64,000 nt of DNA from Nitrosomonas sp. (GCF_021731985.1 NZ_JAKFWH010000016.1:1-64000); one strand, 5' to 3'; positions 45,564 through 55,264 are shown, numbered from the stretch's first letter. A program made the numbers and translations. The notes: a model not told the origin generated them from the sequence alone.

Positions 45564-48439
45564 CCGGATGGCATACGTATTTCCCTCACGTCACTTTCAT
45601 TTTACGCACGATCCTGCTAGTAGTCGGGGTGGGATTGCTGTCATTTTTCTCAGTCCTGGAGCGCATTGATGCTGTTTTTTATGACAAAATTTCCACCATT
45701 CAGCAATCCCTGCCCGACAACAACATCGTTATCGTAGCAATTAATGAAGAAAGTCTGCAAACATTGGGACGCTGGCCTTGGTCAAGAAGTTTGCATGCAG
45801 AACTAATCAATCGGCTGCAAAAGACCGGCAGTAATGTCATTGGGCTTGATATTCTGTTTTCAGAACCGCAAAATGATCCATTTGCCGATGAGTTGCTGGC
45901 TGCTGCCATTGCCGCACACGGCGCTGTTATCTTACCGGTTGCGCCCGTCGCGGATGGTAACGTTGAGCGCATCTATCTTGTTGAACCACTCTCCTTCTTT
46001 CGTGAAAGCGCAAGGCTCGGCCATGTAGATATTGAACTGGATAGTGATGGCATAGCCCGGCGGGTTTTTCTAAAAGCCGGTATCGAAGAACCCCGGTGGC
46101 CTGCATTCGGACTTGCATTGGCAACACAATCAAACAAATACATGGCGGATTGGACCGGTGATTTAAGCGAAACGCCTGTAAATACCCGGGGCCGTTGGGT
46201 GCGCTCGCACGAAGCGCTGATTCCCTACGCCGGACAACCGGGTAGTTTTCGGCAATTGTCCTATACGCAGGTTTTGTTTGATGATCAGGTGCTTGCCAGC
46301 TTGAAAGATAAAATCATTCTTGTTGGAATGACGGCAACCGGCATGGGAACGCGCTTCGCCACACCCGTTTCTCCGCTCAACCGGCAACCGATGAGCGGTG
46401 TTGAATGGCACGCCAACGTCCTCAATATGTTGTTGCATAATCGCGCTATCCATCCTGTAGCCGATTATGCAATCAGCTTGATTTCGGTAATTTGGGTACT
46501 GACTGCACTACTCGCTGTAAGTATTCTGCAGCGCAACATCACGATACCTTTTCTGCTAATTTTGTTGGGTTGCGGTTTATTTTTTGTTTGGGTAGCCCTA
46601 CGTCTGGCGCATATCTGGCTTCCCCCGAGCGCTGCCCTGCTTGGAACGATAGCGATTTATCCATTACTGAATTGGCGGCGCATCAACGAATTCATGCAGT
46701 CGTTATTTGTTGCTAAGGCGGGTTCCAATGCAGCTCTGGAATCGGTAGGAGACGGCGTCATTACAACCGATGCCCGCGATCATGTTATTTATATGAACAA
46801 AGGAGCGGAAAGGATTTTCGGTGTGACCCTCAACCAGGTGCAAGGCACCCTACTCCCCACAATACTTGATCTCAGCAAGATCCGCGATGGCACCTATAAT
46901 GAATCAGAAGGGTCAGAGTTGCCTGTGCCTGCATTCAACGTCAATACAATCCAATGCTATTTGAAGACTGCCGGTGGTGAGAAGCGCGCCGTGCGCATTA
47001 CCCGGCATACATTGCGTGATGAACAAGAAGTGTTAATGGGGTTTGTTATCGCAATTGCAGATATCACCGATACCGTTGAATTGACTAAACAAGTTGCCTA
47101 TCAGGCAAGTTACGACACTTTAACCAAACTTCCCAACCGGGCATTGCTGCTGACACGCTTTGAAGAATTGATATCAACAGTACAGAAACACGGTAAAACT
47201 ATTACCGCGTTTTTTGTCACATTAGATAATTTTAAAAAAATTAATGATGCATTAGGTCACCGCGCAGGCGATGAGTTGTTGAAAATGGTCTCACAGCGAC
47301 TCACTAACACAGCGCATCAGAGTAATATTGTTGCGCGCTGGGGCGGTGATGAATTTGTTTTGCTATTTGACCATTTGCACAAAGACGATACCACTCCGCA
47401 AATGGCGCAAAAAATCCTTGAGTCGATCAGACAGAAGTTTCGCTTACACAATCAGGAAGTTTTTGTAACCGTTAGCATAGGAATCGGTTTTTTCCCGGAA
47501 GATGGAGAAAACTCTGAGGCTGTATTAGAACGCGCAAGTACAGTAATGCATCGGGTAAAAAATGAGGGCGGTAATAGTTTTGGATTTTATTCGGCAGAAT
47601 CTTCTGTCGCTTGGACGCGCGATCGGCTTGAATTTGAGAAAGAATTGCGCACCGCTTTGAACGAAGGTCATTTACAAGTTTTATACCAACCTATCGTCGA
47701 TGTCCATCAACGGCGGATCGTACGCATGGAAGCTCTGGTGCGCTGGCCGCATCCCACGCGCGGATACCTGTCACCGGGTGATTTTCTACCATTAGCAGAA
47801 AGTGTTGGATTGATGGAACAGCTGGGAGAAGAAGTATTGCGATCAGCATGCACCGCCGCTGAGAAGCTTTTACAAGCTGGCAAACCGGTCAATGTATCGG
47901 TTAACGTTAACCCTCGTCAGCTTTTATATGGAAATTTTATGCAAACACTTTCGCAAGTATTAAGCGAAACAAAACTACCTGCCACTTCACTTATCCTTGA
48001 AATTACCGAAAGCGCTGTCGTGAGCGACATTGGGCGGGCATCTGATATTTTGATACAAATAAAAGCACTCGGTGCTCTAATCGCGCTGGATGATTTTGGG
48101 ACCGGCTATTCCTCGCTCACATTACTCCGTGAATTACCAATCGATATCTTGAAGATTGACAAATCCTTTATCCGCGCATTGGATCAAAACCTCAATGATC
48201 TGACTATTACTCAGGCAATTATTGGTTTGGGTATGAATTTGGATCTGGCTATCATTGCGGAGGGTGTCGAATCTGAGCAGCAAGTCAGGATATTGCTTCA
48301 TCATCACTGTCATTTGCAGCAAGGATATTATTTCAGCCGCCCTGTGCCTTATGAATCATTGCTGCAGTTGATGAGTGAAACGGATTTATCGAGCCCGATG
48401 TCAATCGAACGATTATGCAGCTCGGTGAACGTGAATTAA
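45560..48439 (+). CDS. CHASE2-PAS-GGDEF-EAL cyclic-di-GMP enzyme
   Basis: A 959-residue membrane sensor. An N-terminal membrane segment leads into a periplasmic CHASE2 domain (about 45-300: NIVIVAINEESLQTLGRWPWSR), three further membrane segments (about 305-375), a PAS domain (about 390-510: GVITTDARDHVIYMNKGAERIFG), GGDEF at about 595 (RWGGDEFVLLF) and EAL at about 723 (MEALVRWPHP; DDFGTGYSS). Both signature motifs are intact, so it may make and degrade cyclic di-GMP. Coupled to the upstream FecR/LysM gene by an ATGA overlap, it probably senses an envelope signal. A PilZ receptor is at 53.5 kb. Confidence 0.95.
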   Translation: MTGWHTYFPHVTFILRTILLVVGVGLLSFFSVLERIDAVFYDKISTIQQSLPDNNIVIVAINEESLQTLGRWPWSRSLHAELINRLQKTGSNVIGLDILFSEPQNDPFADELLAAAIAAHGAVILPVAPVADGNVERIYLVEPLSFFRESARLGHVDIELDSDGIARRVFLKAGIEEPRWPAFGLALATQSNKYMADWTGDLSETPVNTRGRWVRSHEALIPYAGQPGSFRQLSYTQVLFDDQVLASLKDKIILVGMTATGMGTRFATPVSPLNRQPMSGVEWHANVLNMLLHNRAIHPVADYAISLISVIWVLTALLAVSILQRNITIPFLLILLGCGLFFVWVALRLAHIWLPPSAALLGTIAIYPLLNWRRINEFMQSLFVAKAGSNAALESVGDGVITTDARDHVIYMNKGAERIFGVTLNQVQGTLLPTILDLSKIRDGTYNESEGSELPVPAFNVNTIQCYLKTAGGEKRAVRITRHTLRDEQEVLMGFVIAIADITDTVELTKQVAYQASYDTLTKLPNRALLLTRFEELISTVQKHGKTITAFFVTLDNFKKINDALGHRAGDELLKMVSQRLTNTAHQSNIVARWGGDEFVLLFDHLHKDDTTPQMAQKILESIRQKFRLHNQEVFVTVSIGIGFFPEDGENSEAVLERASTVMHRVKNEGGNSFGFYSAESSVAWTRDRLEFEKELRTALNEGHLQVLYQPIVDVHQRRIVRMEALVRWPHPTRGYLSPGDFLPLAESVGLMEQLGEEVLRSACTAAEKLLQAGKPVNVSVNVNPRQLLYGNFMQTLSQVLSETKLPATSLILEITESAVVSDIGRASDILIQIKALGALIALDDFGTGYSSLTLLRELPIDILKIDKSFIRALDQNLNDLTITQAIIGLGMNLDLAIIAEGVESEQQVRILLHHHCHLQQGYYFSRPVPYESLLQLMSETDLSSPMSIERLCSSVNVN

Positions 48440-48510
48440 TGCTGCGATAACACTTGCTGTCTGGCCGTTGCAATCATCAACAGATCAAGATTGTCATTTT
48501 CATGTAGACC

Positions 48511-48729
48511 TCAATGTGTAACTGCTTGACTCCAGATACGCCAGTGCCTATTAGTCCAACATTTCGTGCTACGCCGAACACCTTGCATTCCAAGCTTCTT
48601 CATCAACCGATCGACCGTACAACGAGCAACACCCATGCCTTCTCGCAACAACTTCTGCCCTACTTTGCGAGCACCATAAACTCGGAAATTGTCTTTCCAT
48701 ACCCGCTGTATATCAAGTTCTAGTCTCAT
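48511..48729 (-). pseudogene. IS3-family transposase (orfB) fragment
   Basis: A leftward 72-residue frame (LDIQRVWKDNFRVYGARKVGQ, RCTVDRLMKKLGMQGVRR) matches the N-terminal HTH part of IS3-family orfB. The catalytic domain is missing and the frame ends soon after. It abuts a rightward remnant of a different IS family, indicating serial insertions. It is not closely matched to the IS3 remnant at 2209-2645, which retains the other half. Confidence 0.8.
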
Positions 48730-48735
48730 GTCCCG

Positions 48736-49053
48736 CTTGATGCGCTAAGCTTGCATCCCGTGTTTCACTCGAAGGAGAGTCGGTCGGATGGGCATTTGTT
48801 TATCACGGTACTGGCCTATCAATGTGTGCAAGCCATTAGGACAACGCTTAAAAAGGCCGGAATCAACGATTCCTGGTCACAACTAAAGCGCACTCTGCTG
48901 GTGCAGCAGCGTGTGACTACCAGTCTACGCCGGAAAGATGGACAAACGATTCATCTTCGGAAAAGTACGCTAGCCGAACCTGAGTTAATGGCGATTTATC
49001 AAACGCTGCAAATTAACCCGGCTCCCGGTGGAACCAAAAAACTGATCAGCTGA
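48736..49053 (+). pseudogene. IS1634-type DDE transposase, 3' fragment
   Basis: The frame LHPVFHSKESRSDGHLFITVLAYQ, then QRVTTSLRRKDGQTIHLRKS and PAPGGTKKLIS is the C-terminal end of an IS1634/IS4-like transposase, carrying the catalytic Glu region but lacking the DD part. No intact start exists, only internal codons. It directly adjoins the leftward IS3 fragment. No inverted repeat could be identified at its right end. Confidence 0.75.
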
Positions 49054-49187
49054 CAAGAAAATTACACGTAAATCAATAACAGAAAATACCAGTACACGAT
49101 AATACATTGATTAACATAAATATATTTTTGTGGATGTTAAAGATGGGTTAAAATCCATATTTCTGCTTGCACAAGAAGGAACCCAAT

Positions 49188-49637
49188 ATGAATAACTACC
49201 AGAATATTCTACTCGCTATCGATTTCTCCGATTATGGCCATTTTGTGGCGCAAAGGGCAAGATCTCTGGCAAATCAATTTAATGCACGTCTCCATATCAT
49301 TCATGTTCTGGATAATATTCCTATGCCTGACACGCCTTATGGCATGGCGATTCCACTGAATGAAGATTCATCGTATGATTTACTGGAAGCAGAAAAAGAT
49401 AAATTAATACAAATCAGCAAGCAACTGGATATTCCACCAGAACGTCGCTGGATGATCTGGGGTGAGCCGCAACAGGAAATCACCCAGCTTGCTGCACAAG
49501 AGCAAATTGATCTGATTGTCGTGGGTTCACATGGGCGACATGGACTTGCCATACTGATGGGCTCAACGGCCAAAGGCGTTTTATATCATGCAGAATGTGA
49601 TGTACTGGCTATTCACCTGAGAGACCATCAAGAATAA
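49188..49637 (+). CDS. Universal stress protein UspA family
   Basis: A 149-residue cytoplasmic UspA-type protein: N-terminal ILLAIDFSDYGHFVAQRA and the nucleotide-binding motif GSHGRHGLAILMGSTAKGVL (G-2x-G-9x-G-S), indicating ATP binding. Such proteins respond to starvation, oxidative or envelope stress. ATG 49188 has AGAAGGA upstream; a seven-residue longer frame is open. It is followed 24 bp later by the convergent end of bamD. Confidence 0.92.
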   Translation: MNNYQNILLAIDFSDYGHFVAQRARSLANQFNARLHIIHVLDNIPMPDTPYGMAIPLNEDSSYDLLEAEKDKLIQISKQLDIPPERRWMIWGEPQQEITQLAAQEQIDLIVVGSHGRHGLAILMGSTAKGVLYHAECDVLAIHLRDHQE

Positions 49638-49661
49638 CCAACATCCACTGAAGTGCTCGGT

Positions 49662-50465
49662 TTATTTCCAGAACTGCCACCAAGCCTTAGCACCAACCTC
49701 TGGCAATTCCGCAAGAAAGTGGCTGTCAGGAAAATTGATTCGCATCACGCGCTCGGCATCACCCCGCAAATCATGCATCTCCAATGCTTCATAGGCTTTT
49801 ATCATAATATATAAGGCCTCTTCAGTCGCCGGTGTACGAGGGTACTCCTTGACTGCATTTTGCGCCCGGTTGGCCGCGGCAACATAGGCCTTGCGCTTCA
49901 TATAGTAGCGTGCAATGTGAATTTCACTCATAGCGACCGCATTGACCAAATAGGCCATACGCTGCCTGGCATCGACCGCATATTTGCTCTCAGGAAATCT
50001 CGTCGCGAGTTCTTTGAAATTTTCAAATGACTCACGCGATGCTTTTGAATCACGCTCGCTCATGTCCTGTTTGAGCGGGCCTTTCATCAAGAAACCCATC
50101 ATTCCCCAATTGTCGTTAAAACTTGATAATCCCTTTATATAATAGGCATAGTCAACATTCACATGATTCGGATGCAATTTAATAAATCGATCCGTGGCTG
50201 CGATTGCAGAAGCCGGTTCTTCATTTTTATAATGTGCATAGGCAATTTCAAGCTGCGCCTGCTGTGCTATCCGGCCATAAGGATAGCGCGCTTCCAATGA
50301 TTCATACAGTTTGATGGCTGCAGCATAACTACCATCATTCAATTTATTTTTTGCTTCACTGTAGAACTTATTGGCAGACCAGTCCTGTTGATCTTCGGTG
50401 CGATCCGGCAACAAACCGCATGCCGGTAACCATAACACTAGAAATAAAGCTAAACTACGTAACAT
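49662..50465 (-). CDS. bamD: Outer-membrane assembly lipoprotein BamD
   Basis: A 267-residue lipoprotein of the BAM complex that folds barrels into the outer membrane. A short signal sequence ends in lipobox LPAC (about residue 14), followed by TPR repeats: FYSEAKNKLNDGSYAAAIKLYESL, AYYIKGLSSFNDN, AYVAAANRAQNAVKEYP. I start at ATG 50465 (MLRSLALFLVLW); a seven-residue longer version is open. The start codon overlaps that of rluD on the other strand (CATG), a tight divergent arrangement. Confidence 0.94.
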   Translation of the reverse strand: MLRSLALFLVLWLPACGLLPDRTEDQQDWSANKFYSEAKNKLNDGSYAAAIKLYESLEARYPYGRIAQQAQLEIAYAHYKNEEPASAIAATDRFIKLHPNHVNVDYAYYIKGLSSFNDNWGMMGFLMKGPLKQDMSERDSKASRESFENFKELATRFPESKYAVDARQRMAYLVNAVAMSEIHIARYYMKRKAYVAAANRAQNAVKEYPRTPATEEALYIMIKAYEALEMHDLRGDAERVMRINFPDSHFLAELPEVGAKAWWQFWK

Positions 50466-51495
50466 GACGAATTCCATAAAAAACAAAGATACATCTGGCG
50501 ATTATAGCGTAAAGCCACTTCCGCCAGTACGCAACGAACCAGCGCACAGCATCATTGACTTAACGATTCCTGCGGATTATGCAGGACTGCGCCTCGATCA
50601 AGCTCTGGCGAAGCTTTTACCCAACTGGTCACGCAGCCGCTTGCAAACTTGGATTACTGAAAATCGAGTCATGCTGGATGGCCAAGTCACCACGATAAAA
50701 CAAAAAGTATGGGGAAATGAGCATGTTCAAGTCTCTCCTCAAGATATGCCCGCTGAATCAACGTATGTGGCTGAAGATATCGATCTGAACATCATTCACG
50801 AAGATGATGCAATTATTATTATCAACAAACCAGCCGGTTTGGTCACACATCCGGGGAATGGCAACTGGCAGGGCACTTTGTTAAATGCCTTACTACATCA
50901 CGCGCCACAACTGGAAAACGTACCCCGTGCCGGCATAGTCCATCGTCTGGACAAAGACACCAGCGGTTTACTGGTCGTTGCAAAAACACTAGAAGCACAA
51001 ACAAACCTTGTCCGCCAATTACAGCAACATACGGTAAAACGCGATTATCTGGCGTTGGTTCTGGGAGAGGTTACGCAAGCTGGCAGTGTCGATGCGCCGA
51101 TAGGCCGTCATCCCATACATCGCACGAAAATGGCCGTTACAACAAACGGCAAGTCAGCACGCACACGCTATCAGGTTATCGAAAACTTTACAGGCTGCAC
51201 GTTACTGCAATGTAGCCTTGAAACCGGGCGCACACATCAAATCCGGGTGCACTTGAGTTCTATTGGACATTCAATGGCCGGTGATCCTGTTTATGGTGGC
51301 AGACCCGGAAAAACAGGGCAAGTAATCGGACAGCTATTGATTAGCTTTCCCAGGCAAGCTCTGCATGCTCAGAAACTTGCATTGACTCACCCGCAAACGG
51401 AGCAAATCCTCGAATGGAAAGCCGATGCGCCAGAAGACCTGAATAATTTATTGCAGCTATTGCGGCAACACAGCAGATCAGAGATCACGGAATAA
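50464..51495 (+). CDS. rluD: 23S rRNA pseudouridine synthase RluD
   Basis: A 343-residue pseudouridine synthase modifying positions 1911, 1915 and 1917 of 23S rRNA helix 69. It has an S4-like N-terminal domain (LRLDQALAKLLPNWSRSRLQTWI) and the RluA-family catalytic motif GIVHRLDKDTSGLLVVAKT (Asp nucleophile), followed by LETGRTHQIRVHLSSIGH. E. coli RluD has 326 residues. The start at ATG 50464 overlaps the bamD start; a 22-residue longer frame upstream would read into bamD. Note that rlmH, which methylates the same position 1915, is also in the window. A good terminator follows at 51494-51522. Confidence 0.94.
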   Translation: MTNSIKNKDTSGDYSVKPLPPVRNEPAHSIIDLTIPADYAGLRLDQALAKLLPNWSRSRLQTWITENRVMLDGQVTTIKQKVWGNEHVQVSPQDMPAESTYVAEDIDLNIIHEDDAIIIINKPAGLVTHPGNGNWQGTLLNALLHHAPQLENVPRAGIVHRLDKDTSGLLVVAKTLEAQTNLVRQLQQHTVKRDYLALVLGEVTQAGSVDAPIGRHPIHRTKMAVTTNGKSARTRYQVIENFTGCTLLQCSLETGRTHQIRVHLSSIGHSMAGDPVYGGRPGKTGQVIGQLLISFPRQALHAQKLALTHPQTEQILEWKADAPEDLNNLLQLLRQHSRSEITE

Positions 51496-51522
51496 AAAAA
51501 TGCGCCCGCAGGCGCATTTTTT
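51494..51522. terminator. Bidirectional intrinsic terminator after rluD
   Basis: A stem TGCGCC (51501-51506) pairs with GGCGCA (51511-51516) around the loop CGCA, preceded by seven A and followed by six T. The A and T runs make it suitable for stopping rluD from the left and the porin gene from the right. Confidence 0.92.
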
Positions 51523-51562
51523 CTTCTTGCTTCATCAGTAAACTCATAGACTGGTAAAGAAC

Positions 51563-52936
51563 TTAGAAAGGTATCATCGCATCCAATGAAAATAAAATTT
51601 GATCCTTATTACCGCCAAATGGCCGATATGCAGCGGCATGAAGTGCATCGGCTCTGTCATAGCGAATATTGGGGCGAATATTCAAATTTCTTAACCCCTG
51701 CCAGCCAAGTTTTAATGTTCTAGCTGCCTTCCAATTTGCACCTAAGGTTACTGCATAATAATCCGCAGGAGTACTAGTGGCCAGTGAGCTTGCGCCACCC
51801 AGCGCATAGCTGTTTCCAAGATGATTCGTTGCTGCGGCTACCCGCCCTGGCGAGAAAACACGGAAGCCGTCGGTATCGCGAAACCACTCAGCGCGGACAC
51901 CGACCGACAGATCCGGTGTCAGATCATAATATGTATGTGAGTTAATACCATACCACGTAGCATTCGTCACCCCGTTAGCTGTCAACACACCATCAGCGAA
52001 GCCATGGTCATGTTGCAAGATAAAATGGGTCTTTTCTGTAAACTTATGTTTCGCCACGATGCTATACATACCCCAGAAATTATTGCTGCGTGTGGAGGCT
52101 GTACTACCGGTACCTGCAATATTCAGTGAGCTTTGTTTATCATCACTGGTCCAGGTAACACCGCCAATTCCGCCCCAATTTCCCATTTGCCTATCAAAAT
52201 TACCATCCCAGCCACCGGTTCCACTACCACCGATTGCACCAGCCATCGCGGTAAAATTCCTATTCACCGTATAGTTACTTAACACACCGGTATGGGTAAA
52301 AGGCTCACCGTATTGCATCGTGTAAGCATGGGTATAGAAGAAATTATTAGGCGCAGGAACCGTTTCATAGCCAATCGGCGTATAAAAATGGCCTGCTTTC
52401 ACATTGAGCCCATTGCCAATCGGCACATAAACTTCTGCAAAGGCTTGTGGAATTGCGATGCCGTATGTGCGACTAGAGTTACAACATATCCCAAGATCCC
52501 AGTTACCCCGATCAGACAAACCCCTACCATTATTGACATCAAATGCCGGATTGCCATAGGCTTGGGTAAAGATAGCATCAGTACCGAACATGAAATCAGC
52601 ACGGAAACCGACATCCCATCTTTTACCTTCCGTCTTCACAGCACGCTCCATAAAAATGTTCAACTGATTCAGTTGAGCTCTATTCGCTTGATCAGCAAAA
52701 GTAATCGGACCGTTAAAACCATCAGTCTGACTTGGATTGAAAGTCGCGCCGCCATTCACCCAGCCGCCAAACTTAACGCCGCTATTTTTAAGCAAATTCA
52801 TAAAACTGCTGCCACCACTATCTTTGTTATTCGTGACAGCTTGTGCATAAACACTCGACGAACTCATGCCGATCAACAGTAACCCACCAGCCACAGCGTG
52901 AAACATCTGTTTCTTGTATAGCGATTGATATTCCAT
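51563..52936 (-). CDS. Outer-membrane porin (OmpL47/DUF1597-like barrel)
   Basis: A 457-residue exported barrel. Signal peptide at 1-31 (LLLIGMSSSSVYAQ), then a Gly/Asn-rich beta protein (VKFGGWVNGGATFNPSQTDG, DVGFRADFMFGTDAIF, NVKAGHFYTPIGYETVPAPNNFFY) and a C-terminal KDQILFSLDAMIPF ending in Phe, the barrel-assembly signal. It resembles the outer-membrane beta-barrel porin group common in Nitrosomonas and other betaproteobacteria. A second copy survives only as a 3' fragment at 2658-2800. Terminator shared with rluD. Confidence 0.88.
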   Translation of the reverse strand: MEYQSLYKKQMFHAVAGGLLLIGMSSSSVYAQAVTNNKDSGGSSFMNLLKNSGVKFGGWVNGGATFNPSQTDGFNGPITFADQANRAQLNQLNIFMERAVKTEGKRWDVGFRADFMFGTDAIFTQAYGNPAFDVNNGRGLSDRGNWDLGICCNSSRTYGIAIPQAFAEVYVPIGNGLNVKAGHFYTPIGYETVPAPNNFFYTHAYTMQYGEPFTHTGVLSNYTVNRNFTAMAGAIGGSGTGGWDGNFDRQMGNWGGIGGVTWTSDDKQSSLNIAGTGSTASTRSNNFWGMYSIVAKHKFTEKTHFILQHDHGFADGVLTANGVTNATWYGINSHTYYDLTPDLSVGVRAEWFRDTDGFRVFSPGRVAAATNHLGNSYALGGASSLATSTPADYYAVTLGANWKAARTLKLGWQGLRNLNIRPNIRYDRADALHAAAYRPFGGNKDQILFSLDAMIPF

Positions 52937-53528
52937 TACTCTCCCCTCTCTCTAAATATAAATAAGACAATGAAAAAGATACAAAAACTAAAAACCACAA
53001 AAGACCCTAGCCACCACGTGGAAAGAACTCTAACACTGAATCGCTTAAGGGGTCAACGCGAACAAGCGAGTTAATCGGCTTATCATTAAAAAATACAACA
53101 CAAATAGTGGTTTTATCGTCACTACATTCAGTTTTTTCTCGAATATTAGCGTAAATGTGTATTGTACAATCTCCCTATCTGGTCTGCCCAAGAAGCACTG
53201 GTTAATTGCAAGATAATTCTTCTTGCTGTGGCATGCAAGCTCTGGGTTTGCAATTACACCGCTGGAGCTGGATTAATCCATGTGGAGTAAGCAGCAAATA
53301 TCTGCAATAGAAATTGTCATCACCAGCTAAACAGATGCAATAGCTAACCCACTTCCTACCGGTGTATTCATCCCTGAACGCTTTCCTGCCACGATTAAAG
53401 TTTTAAATCGCTCAAACCGTTAAAAAGACAATCCTGTGCTAACTGCCAAGTATTGGCTTGCATCCTATCAGCGCTACGGACCGATTCGCTAACTAAATAT
53501 TCATTACTCACTCTAAAAATAATCGATT
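52937..53528. other. Long intergenic region between porin and PilZ genes
   Basis: About 590 bases with no gene I can support. It holds the porin promoter area and a small hairpin near 53202-53220 (GCAAGATAATTCTTCTTGC). A leftward frame near 53400-53300 reads like a worn coding fragment (TLIVAGKRSGMNTPVGSG) but is interrupted at once. I see no RNA gene or IS ends. Confidence 0.5.
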
Positions 53529-54398
53529 ATGAATTTGATACCGATACAAACTACCGATCTGACAATTGGTCAGCCATTACCATGGGATTTATTCGATCAA
53601 GCGCATCAGCCGATACAAAAGCGCGGTTATGTCTTCGAAACAGAGGATGAATTAAAGCAATTGGAAGGATCGTCGATATTTCGCATGCAAAAGCCCGAAC
53701 CGGAGCAGATTGAGTCAAGCGGTGATAAGTTTAGATTTGATGATATGCGGCTCAAAGTGGGACATAAGCTACAGCTTAAACTATCCTCGCGATCAAAAGG
53801 CCCAGTCGAGATAAAATATAATTCCTACGTAACATCCTTGATTGGTTATGTGCAAGACAGCACTGTCATCACTGCCATGCCCGCAACTGATCAGTTAATA
53901 GGAGAACCATTCGTTGAAGGCGATCAAGTTCAGGTAAGTTTATTCAGCGGAAATTCTGTATTCAATTTTATAGTCTTTGTCGACAAGGTTATTAAAGTAC
54001 CGTTTAAGTATTTGCACTTATCCTTCCCCAAGGAAATTCAAGGTCAAAACATTCGGAAATCACGAAGGATCCGTTGCAGTCTTCCAGGATCTGTCGTTGA
54101 AAAACATATCCCGCTATCCCTCATAGATCTCAGTGTATGTGGTGCAGGGATCAGCTCAAGCCTCCCTTTGGGACCACTAGGTACAATAATCACTTTAGCT
54201 TTTACCATCACAATTCTTGACAAAGAAATACCTGTAACCGTTAAAAGTGCTATCAGATCTGCCAAACCAATCAATAAGAACGGACACAAAACAATCTCCA
54301 CTGGCGTTGAATTTGTCGACATAAAATCAGAACATATGCAGACAATACATCACCTGATTTATCAAGAAATCGTCGAGCATCCTGAGAATGTAATTTAA
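53529..54398 (+). CDS. YcgR-like PilZ cyclic-di-GMP receptor
   Basis: A 289-residue protein with a flagellar-brake YcgR-type N-terminal domain (about 85-180, VGHKLQLKLSSRSKGPVEIKYNS, SLIGYVQDSTVITAMP) and a C-terminal PilZ domain with RKSRRIRCSLPG (RxxxR) and DLSVCGAGIS ((D/N)xSxxG). It should bind cyclic di-GMP and control flagella, secretion or surface properties. No flagellar genes are nearby. The diguanylate cyclase/phosphodiesterase at 45.6-48.4 kb could supply its ligand. Confidence 0.9.
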   Translation: MNLIPIQTTDLTIGQPLPWDLFDQAHQPIQKRGYVFETEDELKQLEGSSIFRMQKPEPEQIESSGDKFRFDDMRLKVGHKLQLKLSSRSKGPVEIKYNSYVTSLIGYVQDSTVITAMPATDQLIGEPFVEGDQVQVSLFSGNSVFNFIVFVDKVIKVPFKYLHLSFPKEIQGQNIRKSRRIRCSLPGSVVEKHIPLSLIDLSVCGAGISSSLPLGPLGTIITLAFTITILDKEIPVTVKSAIRSAKPINKNGHKTISTGVEFVDIKSEHMQTIHHLIYQEIVEHPENVI

Positions 54399-54424
54399 TT
54401 ACAAAATCTCACCGGCAAATCCGT

Positions 54425-55090
54425 CTACCAGAAACCCCAATTACCTGTCGATACGATCCATATACCCAATATCGCGTTGGTAATTGCATGGGCAAGAATC
54501 GGTGACCATAGCGTTCCGCTACGCATATATAATAAGTTATAAACAATACCGGCAAATAAACCAGCCAGCCACAGACTGTGTGCCAGTGCAAAAAGTACAG
54601 CCGTGATACAGAATGCTTTTAATCCGACGTGCGCAGGACTAACCGAAAGAAAGTTTGGATGATCTATCCAACGCATCAGAAATGACCGCCAGAAAAGCTC
54701 TTCCATCACCGGAACTATCAGTGCCGCACCCACCAGCCTCACCACAACCAGAAACCAATCAATCTCATCCTGATCGCGCGGATCAAAGCCAACGGATTCT
54801 CCCATCACCATCCAGTCTGCTGTCAAGTTAATCCACGCAACAAAAACAACGATACCGGCAACTATTGCAACAGCCCAAGTACGAAAGCTGGCGCCAATTG
54901 GCCAGCGCAATTCGCTATAGGCACTTCTCATCGTCCAAAGCAAACCGGCCACGACAGTTATTTTCACCACATAAAGCAGGCGCAAATCATTAGCCTCCCA
55001 GCCAAACTTCAACAGCATATCTTCCAGCAGCATGAAGAAGACATACGCGCCGAATGGCGCCACACGATATAAATTAGCACGATCAAACAT
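54425..55090 (-). CDS. CPBP intramembrane protease, PEP-CTERM-associated type
   Basis: A 221-residue membrane protein with about six helices. CPBP/CAAX-type motifs are VMEELFWRSFLMRWI (EExxxR), VLFALAHSLWLAGLFAGIVYN (FxxxH) and LAHAITNAILG (HxxxN). The N-terminus (YRVAPFGAYVFFMLLEDML) and overall length agree with the PEP-CTERM system CAAX-protease-related group, often encoded with exosortase. Here it stands alone between the PilZ gene and dinB, but two PEP-CTERM substrates are in the window. Confidence 0.85.
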   Translation of the reverse strand: MFDRANLYRVAPFGAYVFFMLLEDMLLKFGWEANDLRLLYVVKITVVAGLLWTMRSAYSELRWPIGASFRTWAVAIVAGIVVFVAWINLTADWMVMGESVGFDPRDQDEIDWFLVVVRLVGAALIVPVMEELFWRSFLMRWIDHPNFLSVSPAHVGLKAFCITAVLFALAHSLWLAGLFAGIVYNLLYMRSGTLWSPILAHAITNAILGIWIVSTGNWGFW

Positions 55091-55264
55091 AACAAATTCC
55101 TTCTGAATTTTTCTTTTAACTGTGGTGTTATTGCCAAAATTAGCAGTACGCTAATTCATATCATTCCGGCCAGTCTATAAAGAAAGATTAAAAATTTAAG
55201 TACTAAAAAAACACATGCCACATGATCCATCGCTGGCTTATGGATAACTGCCATTTATAATGCT

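Noticed and set aside
53200-53420. Possible coding fragment or small RNA between porin and PilZ
   Set aside because: Frames are interrupted and no RNA family structure could be drawn with confidence.
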